Positions 1 through 5,445 of a stretch of 9,030 bases of DNA are shown piece by piece. The notes beneath the pieces were generated by a model. It saw nothing but the letters and a program-made list of their open reading frames with translations, was not told the origin of the DNA and ran no database searches. The translations under genes and the position numbers were made by a program. The stretch spans positions 5,383 through 14,412 of the forward strand of contig DJFO01000096.1 of NCBI GenBank assembly GCA_002432555.1, written 5' to 3'. The stretch comes from Marinagarivorans sp. UBA5870. GTDB lineage: Bacteria > Pseudomonadota > Gammaproteobacteria > Pseudomonadales > Cellvibrionaceae. Each line of letters opens with the position of its first letter. Position 1 is the stretch's first letter.

Positions 1-65
1 GCCGCCATCCAACCGGCTGTGCCGCCGCCCACTATGATCACGGATGTTATACGAGTGTCGGCCAT
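1..65 (-). CDS. Flavin-dependent tryptophan-halogenase-family protein, N-terminal fragment (runs off left edge)
   Basis: Reading the minus strand from the ATG at 65-63 gives MADTRITSVIIVGGGTAGWM followed by AA, open to the window edge. A short beta strand (VIIV) followed by GGGTAGWMAA is the FAD-binding Rossmann glycine loop in the form characteristic of the PrnA/RebH-type tryptophan halogenase family (GxGxxGW). That family uses FADH2 to chlorinate or brominate aromatic substrates. Members next to TonB-dependent receptors in Caulobacter, Xanthomonas and Cellvibrionales relatives are known only as 'tryptophan halogenase' by homology, and their substrate is generally unproven. A weak Shine-Dalgarno GCGAG ends 6 nt before the ATG. 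The gene lies behind the receptor gene on the same strand, 54 bp after its stop, with an intrinsic terminator between. Only 21 codons are visible, so catalytic residues such as the lysine and the WxWxIP motif cannot be checked. Another FAD-dependent oxidoreductase is possible, but the W after the glycine loop argues for a halogenase. Confidence 0.75.
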   Translation of the reverse strand, partial: MADTRITSVIIVGGGTAGWMA

Positions 66-76
66 TAATAACTCGC

Positions 77-103
77 AAAAAAAGGGTGCCTGACACGGCA
101 CCC
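77..103 (-). terminator. Intrinsic terminator after the TonB receptor gene
   Basis: On the minus strand a perfect 7-bp stem, GGGTGCC/GGCACCC, closes a 6-nt loop and is followed at once by seven T. It begins 17 nt after the receptor stop codon. It is a textbook rho-independent terminator in this direction only; the plus strand has no T-run after the stem. The T-run ends 12 nt before the ATG of the halogenase-like gene, so it should limit read-through from the receptor into that gene. Confidence 0.85.
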
Positions 104-119
104 GGGAGCAAGGGCCCAG

Positions 120-3116
120 CTAAAATTGAACGCTGATACCGGCGGTAATTCGCCGCTCGAAAATATCGTAGGAGTCGACAAAATCCTTCCACTGCGTATA
201 GGTGATGTTGTCTTCCTCCGTCAAGTTATTCACCGCCAGAGTCAGCTGTATGTCATCGGTGAGATGATACGAGCTGGTCAAGTCGACGAAGAGCGTAGAT
301 TTAAGATAGCGCGGCATGCCATCGGCGCCGTTCGGCGGCGTCCACATCCAGCCGGCACTCATGCCCTGATACTGCTCGCCCAAATAATTGGCGGCGATCC
401 GCGCTTCGAATTTTTCGTCCTGATACCACAGAATCAGGTTGGCTTGATCTTCCGCGGTATTGTTAAACGGCGCCACCTCGCCCGAGGGGAGAACCTGGTC
501 GGAGGGACTTTCGCTGGGCGAATAGGTGTAGTTAAAAGTCAAACCCGTGTTGGCAAGTATGCCAGGCAGAAATGTAAAACTCTGCTGGTAGGAAAATTCA
601 TACCCCTCCACCGATCCGCCGCTGCCATTGGCAATGGTGCGCTCCTCACCCCCGCGCCGCACCATGCCGTCACTGTCGGCAAGGTCGGGATTCTGCTCGC
701 TGCGGGTAAAAGTAAAACTGGCAACATCTATATTAAAATAGCCGACCGCAAGAATGGCGCCGTCGGCCGGATACCACTCGCCCGCGATATTGAACACATT
801 GGCTTCCCACGGCTTGAGATAGGGGTCGCCGTTGTTTTGCCGCGATGACACACGCTGAAAATTTTCGCCCTCCGCTTCGGAGCCGAAGTAAGTGATGGTA
901 CCCTCGCCCAGGGAACCCAAGTTCTGCAGCGAAATGCGTTTATCGTAGGCCAATTTAATTTTGTAATCTTCCGCGAAGGTGAAATTCAAATTCACGCTGG
1001 GCAAAAAATCGTTATAGGTTATGTTTGTCACTCTATCACCCAGGTCCACGTAGGTGGTGTGCACCGGGTCTATGCCCGCCAGTATGCGCGGGTTCAACAT
1101 ACCCGGATCGGTCACGTTTTGGGTCACGGTCAAATCGGTGGTGACCCGGCGCACCCCAGCGTTTCCGCTAAGACTGACAGTGTCGACGAGGGATTTTTCA
1201 AAATTGACCTGCACATGCACGCTCTCGCGCGAGTCGGCAACCACATAGGACCGGTCCGGATTCACAATCCTTTCCCCTTTGCCATAGAGCCGGTCGTTGA
1301 ATGCTATGGGATCGTCGATCTTGTCCACGTCGATCATGGGAATAGCCACATTCAATCCTTGCAGAGCATCACCAAACTCGGTCACGTTGGTGATGTAGCC
1401 TCCTAAAACCGCATCGTCAATCTGGATCACCGGCAATGGATCATAGGTGATGCCCTTGGCCGTCCCCTCGGTGCCGCTTTGCAACAGCGCGTATCCGACT
1501 TCATGGTACTTGTTTAAAAGTTCGTTTCCCTCAGCGTCCAGAACCCCAGAAGGGGAAAAGAAGGACATGTTTTTATTGGTCACGCTGCGGGTGGAATAAC
1601 GCCAACCAAAATCCACAGAAGTGATGCCGTCCTCGGCCAGCTTAAAACGACCATCCGCTCGCAATACATCGAAATCTGCATCGGCGGCAACGCTTTCAAT
1701 CCAGCCCGAATGCAGATACCAAGCGGCCGGGTCACCCATACGCGCCTCCATGGTATCCGCCAGGTTCACCGCCACGTGGTCGTCGTTAAGGGTTGCCCGC
1801 ATCGGATAAATCAACCCGTCGTTGATCGCCCCTGGGTTGATCTCCACGGGGGCGCCGCCGGGCTCGCGCACCACCATCTTGCTGTTAGTGACCTGCGCCA
1901 GAATGAGTTCGTTGATATCGATCTCCGCCTCGCCGGCCACCCAGCGCACGCTGCCGGTAAAAGCGCCGCCGTTGTCAAAGGCCAGTTCCACGTTGGTATT
2001 GAGTGACGAACTTTCCCGATAATTGCCAACGACTCCGCCGCGGAAACCTTCCACCATGGTATTAACATCGGTTGCATAAAAGGGTTGACCGCCCAGGCGG
2101 CCGTCGCCGGTGCGGACGAATGCCGGGTCACCGGTGACCCGCACATATTCATGAAAGCCGGCGCGCCCGCCGATTTGATTGCCCAAATACAGGAACTGGC
2201 CAGCAGCCTTTTCGTCCATGTCGGTATAAAAAAGGTCGGCGTTCAATTCCAAAGCGTCGCTGACGGCGAGATTAAAGTTATACGCCATCCCCAGGCGTTC
2301 GCGCTCCAACTCCCAAGAGGAAAATTCGGGGCTCTGCCAGTTCATCGTGTGAAAAAAATCGCCCGCTGTGTCACCGTTACCGTCCAGGTCCTGACAGTCA
2401 CCCACCCCACATTCCCAGGTTTCCCCGGCCCGGTCACTGCGCAGGCGGCCGCGGTTGCCGGCGAGCGTCGCATCGGAGTAGGAGACGGCGAGAGAGGTTG
2501 CCAGAGTGTCATCCCAGTTCCAGCCGACGAGACCGCTGATTTCCGGATCGGTGGAGTTGGTCAGGCTGCCCTGGCTCGCCTGCAGCCGGGTACTGCCGCT
2601 GAAACCTTCGTCCAGGCTCAATGCGCGCGGCGTCGCGAGATCGACGCTGCCGCCTATGGCTCCTTCCAATTGTTTTGCTGACTGGGATTTGCTCACCGTG
2701 AGATTGCTTACCAGGCTCGCCGGCACATCGGTGAAGTCGACGCCGTTGGTGGTCATGCTGGCGGGGAGCAGGTAGTACTCACCATTGAGAGTGCTCAGGA
2801 CCTGCGTCATGCCGCGCACGCTCACGACACTGCCCTGACCACCCGAGCGCTGGATTTGTATACCCGGCACCCGCTGGAGCGAATCGGCTATGGTTGTATC
2901 CGGCAGCTTACCTATATCTTCGGCGGCGACCGAGTCGACCAGTTCCGCGGAATTGCGTTTGATATCAATCGCCCGCTCTTGCGCAGCCCGCACGCCTACA
3001 ATAACCACCTCCTCGACCGAATTGCCGGCCTGAGCTAGCGCGCCGTTAGTCGTCGCGCATGCACTGGTTATGAAGACAGACAGCAGGCGTTTTTGAAATC
3101 CACGGGATGGCCGCAT
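120..3116 (-). CDS. TonB-dependent outer-membrane receptor (TonB-Xanth-Caul type), probable carbohydrate uptake
   Basis: A 998-residue outer-membrane active transporter, energised by TonB-ExbBD, that imports a bulky ligand across the outer membrane. The signal peptide covers about residues 1-30 (RR/KR, a hydrophobic core, then ALAQA). A TonB-box-like EEVVIVG lies at 35-41. The plug domain spans roughly 50-163 and includes EDIGKLPDTTIADSLQRVPG, RGMTQVLSTLNG and AIGGSVDLATPR. This signature is typical of the TIGR01782-like receptors that feed on plant or algal oligosaccharides. The rest is a 22-strand-type barrel ending in the expected C-terminal Phe (GISVQF). Residues 236-253 hold C236 and C241 followed by DLDGNGD, a calcium-loop-like stretch probably in an extracellular loop. 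The ATG has GGAG 8 nt upstream. A promoter with a LacI-type operator precedes it, a terminator follows, and a halogenase-like gene comes next. The ligand cannot be read from sequence; a glycan is inferred from the family and the operator. Confidence 0.95.
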   Translation of the reverse strand: MRPSRGFQKRLLSVFITSACATTNGALAQAGNSVEEVVIVGVRAAQERAIDIKRNSAELVDSVAAEDIGKLPDTTIADSLQRVPGIQIQRSGGQGSVVSVRGMTQVLSTLNGEYYLLPASMTTNGVDFTDVPASLVSNLTVSKSQSAKQLEGAIGGSVDLATPRALSLDEGFSGSTRLQASQGSLTNSTDPEISGLVGWNWDDTLATSLAVSYSDATLAGNRGRLRSDRAGETWECGVGDCQDLDGNGDTAGDFFHTMNWQSPEFSSWELERERLGMAYNFNLAVSDALELNADLFYTDMDEKAAGQFLYLGNQIGGRAGFHEYVRVTGDPAFVRTGDGRLGGQPFYATDVNTMVEGFRGGVVGNYRESSSLNTNVELAFDNGGAFTGSVRWVAGEAEIDINELILAQVTNSKMVVREPGGAPVEINPGAINDGLIYPMRATLNDDHVAVNLADTMEARMGDPAAWYLHSGWIESVAADADFDVLRADGRFKLAEDGITSVDFGWRYSTRSVTNKNMSFFSPSGVLDAEGNELLNKYHEVGYALLQSGTEGTAKGITYDPLPVIQIDDAVLGGYITNVTEFGDALQGLNVAIPMIDVDKIDDPIAFNDRLYGKGERIVNPDRSYVVADSRESVHVQVNFEKSLVDTVSLSGNAGVRRVTTDLTVTQNVTDPGMLNPRILAGIDPVHTTYVDLGDRVTNITYNDFLPSVNLNFTFAEDYKIKLAYDKRISLQNLGSLGEGTITYFGSEAEGENFQRVSSRQNNGDPYLKPWEANVFNIAGEWYPADGAILAVGYFNIDVASFTFTRSEQNPDLADSDGMVRRGGEERTIANGSGGSVEGYEFSYQQSFTFLPGILANTGLTFNYTYSPSESPSDQVLPSGEVAPFNNTAEDQANLILWYQDEKFEARIAANYLGEQYQGMSAGWMWTPPNGADGMPRYLKSTLFVDLTSSYHLTDDIQLTLAVNNLTEEDNITYTQWKDFVDSYDIFERRITAGISVQF

Positions 3117-3167
3117 AAGTGATCTCCGAAGTTATTGGAATAGTGGGAGGAAGCTGCTGGAGCCGAC

Positions 3168-3194
3168 ATTAGATGTAATCGGTTACATTTTCAA
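3168..3194 (-). promoter_or_regulatory. Candidate sigma-70 promoter of the TonB receptor gene
   Basis: On the minus strand TTGAAA (3194-3189) acts as a -35 element and TCTAAT (3173-3168) as a -10, with a 15-bp spacer. A weaker register with a 17-bp spacer uses TAATGT. Transcription would start near 3161, giving a leader of about 45 nt before the ATG at 3116. The spacer is almost entirely occupied by an operator palindrome, so a bound repressor would block polymerase. The short spacer is the main weakness of this call. Confidence 0.5.
3173..3188. promoter_or_regulatory. LacI-family-type operator palindrome
   Basis: The plus strand reads ATGTAATCGGTTACAT, a 16-bp inverted repeat with one mismatched pair and a central CG. 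The TGTAA..CG..TTACA layout is what LacI/GalR-family repressors bind (compare CelR/ScrR-like operators of sugar-use genes). It lies between the -35 and -10 of the receptor promoter, the usual place for repression relieved by a sugar inducer. No LacI-family gene is present in the window, so the regulator must be encoded elsewhere. Confidence 0.6.
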
Positions 3195-3206
3195 GCGGTA
3201 CCGGTT
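3193..3206. promoter_or_regulatory. Second short palindrome just upstream of the receptor -35
   Basis: AAGCGGTACCGGTT is a 14-bp imperfect palindrome (one mismatched pair) with a perfect CGGTACCG core. It touches the upstream edge of the receptor's -35 element and lies about 20 bp centre-to-centre from the operator palindrome, roughly two helical turns. It could be an auxiliary operator or an activator site. Its centre is TA rather than CG, so it is not simply a second copy of the operator. Confidence 0.3.
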
Positions 3207-3244
3207 AGATCGCGTCAAAAAAACGTCACATTTTATTGCTGAAG

Positions 3245-3274
3245 GCGGGTGGCGAAGCCCCGCGGTTATTTTTT
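3245..3274 (+). terminator. Terminator-like hairpin with no plus-strand gene before it
   Basis: GCGG(GT)GGC-GAA-GCCCCGC forms a 7-bp GC-rich stem with a 2-nt bulge and a GAA loop. It is followed by GGTTA and then a T-run up to 3274. The shape is that of a weak plus-strand intrinsic terminator, but the T-run starts several bases after the stem, and the nearest plus-strand coding region lies downstream, not upstream. It might end a short transcript antisense to the receptor's 5' end, or be fortuitous. Confidence 0.25.
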
Positions 3275-3381
3275 GGGCGGCAAATCGGGCGGAGAGTAGA
3301 GACTTTTGAGTTTTCTCGGACTGGGCTTACCGCGACGTGGCAACGGGGCGATGCAACTTCGACACGGAGCGAAAAAATTAC

Positions 3382-3407
3382 AAAACATTTGGCGTAAAAA
3401 ATGTTTT
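3382..3407. repeat. AT-rich 9-bp inverted repeat upstream of the channel gene
   Basis: AAAACATTT and AAATGTTTT are perfect 9-bp inverted arms separated by 8 bp (GGCGTAAA), with three further T after the right arm. It lies about 120 bp before the channel start codon. The arms and spacing suit a dimeric regulator binding site. As RNA it would be a weak AT-only hairpin with a T-tail. No known regulator is recognised from the sequence. Confidence 0.4.
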
Positions 3408-3476
3408 TTTGCCTCACAGTTCTTCAACTGCCTCCCGAAAAGCTTCCGCGGGCGCGTGGCCGAATTTTTGCGTAAT

Positions 3477-3496
3477 CGACGGCCGCGCGGCCGTCG
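3477..3496. repeat. Perfect 20-bp GC-rich palindrome in the leader of the channel gene
   Basis: CGACGGCC-GCGC-GGCCGTCG is a perfect palindrome ending 19 nt before the GGAGG ribosome-binding site and 29 nt before the ATG of the MscS-family gene. In RNA it would form a very stable 8-bp stem with a GCGC tetraloop just upstream of the ribosome site. In DNA it could be an operator. There is no T-run after it, so it is not an intrinsic terminator. Confidence 0.5.
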
Positions 3497-3525
3497 CCGC
3501 TCTGCATTCTTTACCGGAGGACCCT

Positions 3526-4722
3526 ATGCCAGACGCCAACGCCCAAACCTCACACTCAATGAAAACCGTCGACGCTGCAGCGGAGCAGGTCGGCATCGAA
3601 AACTTGGCCGGATTCGCCGTTCTCATAGGCGCAATCCTGCTCGCTTTGGTGGCCCACTGGCTGCTGTTTAAACTACTGCATCGACTGGCACATGGAGTCG
3701 ACAAAGCGCACTGGCAACATCTGTTAGAGCGAGTCCGCACCGTCGTTCGTATCGGGATGGTGGTGATAGCGATTGAGCTCACTTTGCCGCTGGTCGAAAT
3801 GCCGCAACGCGTCGAAGCCGTCGTCTCTCAGTTCACGACGCTGTGCATTATCGGGGTGGTCGGCTGGGTGGCGTTCATGGCGGTGACGGTGCTCACGGAA
3901 TTTTCCATCTCGCGCCACCGTATCGATGTCGAGAACAATTTAGAGGCGCGTAAAATGCGCACGCGCCTGCGGGTGCTGCGGCAGGCCCTCTCCATGGTCA
4001 TCTTTCTGGTCACGATCGCCGCTATGCTCATGACTTTTCCGGGGGCTCGCAGTATCGGAGTTTCTATGTTCGCCTCCGCGGGTGTCGCGGGTATTGTCGT
4101 GGGCTTCGCGGCGCGCCCGGTTCTTTCCAATCTGCTTGCCGGTATTCAAATCGCCTTGACGCAGCCAATCCGTATAGAGGACGCCGTGGTCATAGAGGGG
4201 GAGTGGGGTTGGATCGAGGAAATTACCGCGACCTATGTGGTGGTCAAGCTTTGGGATTGGCGCCGGCTGATCGTCCCTCTAAGCCAATTTATCGAGAAAC
4301 CCTTTCAAAACTGGACACGCGAAAGCGCCGAAATAATAGGGACCGTATCCTGGTTTACCGACTACACGGCCCCCATTGCTGAGATGCGGGAAAAATTAAA
4401 GGAATTTTTGGCGGAATCCAAACTCTGGGACGGTAAAGTGCAGGTCCTTCAGATCATCGAAACCGGCAAGGACACCATGGAACTGCGCGCGCTCATGAGC
4501 GCTAAAAATAGCCCCACCGCGTGGGATCTGCGCTGCGAGGTGCGCGAAAAAATGATTTTGTGGTTGCAGAAAGAACATCCCGGCGCACTGCCGCGCAATC
4601 GCGTGCAGATGCAAATGGATAAACGGGAACCGACAGAACCTCTACAGCCTCTAGCACAGGACAAACAGACCGCGGACCTTTCCACTCAGATCAATCACCC
4701 GGAGGACAAAGTCAAAACCTGA
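3526..4722 (+). CDS. MscS-family mechanosensitive ion channel
   Basis: A 398-residue inner-membrane channel that opens under membrane tension and releases solutes during hypo-osmotic shock. The ATG at 3526 is chosen because GGAGG lies 5 nt before it. The frame stays open to 3337, but that upstream part is compositionally poor and has no ribosome site. Predicted membrane segments lie near residues 27-50, 72-90, 101-124 and 150-170, followed by the pore-lining helix at about 176-210. The MscS signature is clear: GVAGIVVGFAARPVLSNLLAG at 186-206, then LTQPIRIEDAVVIEGEWGWI (211-230), the start of the beta domain. Residues 231-262 (EEITATYVVVKLWDWRRLIV...QNWTR) complete that domain, and about 265-365 form the C-terminal alpha/beta part. 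The last 30 residues are a polar tail. With about five membrane segments it is larger than E. coli MscS (286 residues) and belongs to the longer MscS-like group. It is divergent from the receptor gene, and its leader is rich in inverted repeats. Confidence 0.92.
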   Translation: MPDANAQTSHSMKTVDAAAEQVGIENLAGFAVLIGAILLALVAHWLLFKLLHRLAHGVDKAHWQHLLERVRTVVRIGMVVIAIELTLPLVEMPQRVEAVVSQFTTLCIIGVVGWVAFMAVTVLTEFSISRHRIDVENNLEARKMRTRLRVLRQALSMVIFLVTIAAMLMTFPGARSIGVSMFASAGVAGIVVGFAARPVLSNLLAGIQIALTQPIRIEDAVVIEGEWGWIEEITATYVVVKLWDWRRLIVPLSQFIEKPFQNWTRESAEIIGTVSWFTDYTAPIAEMREKLKEFLAESKLWDGKVQVLQIIETGKDTMELRALMSAKNSPTAWDLRCEVREKMILWLQKEHPGALPRNRVQMQMDKREPTEPLQPLAQDKQTADLSTQINHPEDKVKT

Positions 4723-4739
4723 CAGTATTGGGCCGGCGC

Positions 4740-4762
4740 CGCAGCCGAGCGATTGGGCTGCG
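4740..4762 (+). other. Stem-loop just after the channel gene
   Basis: CGCAGCC and GGCTGCG form a perfect 7-bp stem around a 9-nt loop, 18 nt after the channel stop codon. No T-run follows directly; the nearest is five T at 4781-4785. It may protect the 3' end of the transcript or act as a poor terminator. I see no better terminator for the channel gene. Confidence 0.3.
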
Positions 4763-4836
4763 TATCCTGCCGCGAGTCGATTTTTGAGGATCGCCGCAGT
4801 CAGCGCCGGTCGTGTAGGGCCGCGAGCAAAATTTAA

Positions 4837-4864
4837 TTTACCCGCCGGAACGAAGGTGTATGAT
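4837..4864 (+). promoter_or_regulatory. Candidate promoter of the small secreted-protein gene
   Basis: TTTACC (4837-4842) matches 4 of 6 bases of a sigma-70 -35, and TATGAT (4859-4864) matches 5 of 6 of a -10, with a 16-bp spacer. The expected transcription start is about 40 nt before the ATG at 4913. This suggests the small gene is transcribed separately from the channel gene upstream. Confidence 0.4.
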
Positions 4865-4912
4865 ACGGCCGTTGTTCTACTCAGACCTCTAGCATTCTGC
4901 AACGGGATTTTC

Positions 4913-5278
4913 ATGAAGCGCATTCTGCTTTTGACTTTTTTGCTGGTTCTACTGACCGGCCAAATCAGTGTCGAGCAGAATACTGCCCCGGTTCAGGGCA
5001 GCCAGTTGCAGCTTGCCGGTGGAGGATTGGCGAATTCACCGATCCCCGATATAGAAAAACCTGAACGCAATGAGATCGGGCAGGTCGATCAGCGCCAAGC
5101 CCTCCCGCCTGGCGATGGAGTCGATATCGAAGCCGAAGACTCCGATTTTTCCCCACTGCGGGAAATTATTTTCAAGACTGCCTGCGTCACTTTGCTTGGC
5201 CAACGCGCGCCAAGCCCGCAACAACACGCGACCACGCCCTACAGCATACGCGGTCCACCCGCCCACTCGCTTAGCTAA
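4913..5278 (+). CDS. Small secreted or periplasmic protein of unknown function
   Basis: A 121-residue protein not recognised as a known family. The frame is open from 4784, but the ATG at 4913 begins a classic export signal, MKRILLLTFLLVLLTGQIS, with cleavage probably near residue 19, so this start is preferred. The ribosome site is weak (GGGA about 7 nt upstream). The mature part is low in hydrophobicity: a Gln/Gly/Pro-rich stretch (22-68), an acidic patch DGVDIEAEDSDFSPLREIIF (68-87), a single Cys (91), then a Pro/Gln/Ser-rich tail to 121. No lipobox is visible. A candidate promoter lies about 50 bp upstream and a strong intrinsic terminator 140 nt downstream, which supports a real transcription unit. 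The acidic FSPLREIIF segment looks like the conserved core; the tail after about residue 95 looks unstructured and could reflect a frameshift. It could be an envelope-stress or secretion accessory protein, but there is no direct evidence. Confidence 0.55.
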   Translation: MKRILLLTFLLVLLTGQISVEQNTAPVQGSQLQLAGGGLANSPIPDIEKPERNEIGQVDQRQALPPGDGVDIEAEDSDFSPLREIIFKTACVTLLGQRAPSPQQHATTPYSIRGPPAHSLS

Positions 5279-5417
5279 AGCCACCGAAGGAAATCCAGCC
5301 GGGTTTTCGATTTTTCGCCACATTTATTACAGCCGTGTCCGCGCAATAAGCGTCGCTCATTTTGCCGCGCCACGACCAAACCCGCTTAGGTGGCCGGAGT
5401 TGGCCGCTGAATTCGAT

Positions 5418-5442
5418 GCAGACAAGGATGTTTGCTTTTTTT
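5418..5442 (+). terminator. Intrinsic terminator of the small secreted-protein transcript
   Basis: GCAGACA/TGTTTGC pairs over 7 bp (one G-U) around the loop AGGA, followed by seven uninterrupted T. It is directional: on the minus strand the stem has a mismatch and no T-run. It lies 140 nt after the small gene's stop codon, and its T-tract ends 3 nt before the stop codon of the convergent outer-membrane gene. The minus-strand gene therefore has no matching terminator of its own here. Confidence 0.75.
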
Positions 5443-5445
5443 CTT

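Larger units (their letters stand above)
3207..3525. other. Intergenic region between the divergent receptor and channel genes
   Basis: About 320 bp without a convincing gene. It holds three inverted repeats, listed separately, and no clear -35/-10 pair for the channel gene. Short open frames here (for example a 63-codon minus-strand frame at 3226-3417) have no ribosome-binding site or protein-like composition. The stretch is A/T-rich around 3365-3410 and very GC-rich at 3448-3500. The regulation of the channel gene therefore probably lies here, but I cannot place its promoter. Confidence 0.6.

Noticed and set aside
126..848. 240-codon plus-strand frame opposite the receptor gene
   Set aside because: It lies wholly antisense to a confident receptor gene and has no ribosome site; long open antisense frames are common in GC-rich genes.
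2085..2681. 198-codon plus-strand frame opposite the receptor gene
   Set aside because: Antisense shadow of the plug and early barrel region; no recognisable domain.
3226..3417. 63-codon minus-strand frame in the intergenic region
   Set aside because: No ribosome site, no recognisable features, and it overlaps the likely regulatory region.
3337..3525. N-terminal extension of the MscS-family protein by 63 residues
   Set aside because: It crosses two inverted repeats, has no ribosome site, and the GGAGG at 3516-3520 fits the ATG at 3526.
4784..4912. Upstream extension of the small secreted protein
   Set aside because: It would bury the signal peptide behind 43 residues of unremarkable sequence and would overlap the candidate promoter.
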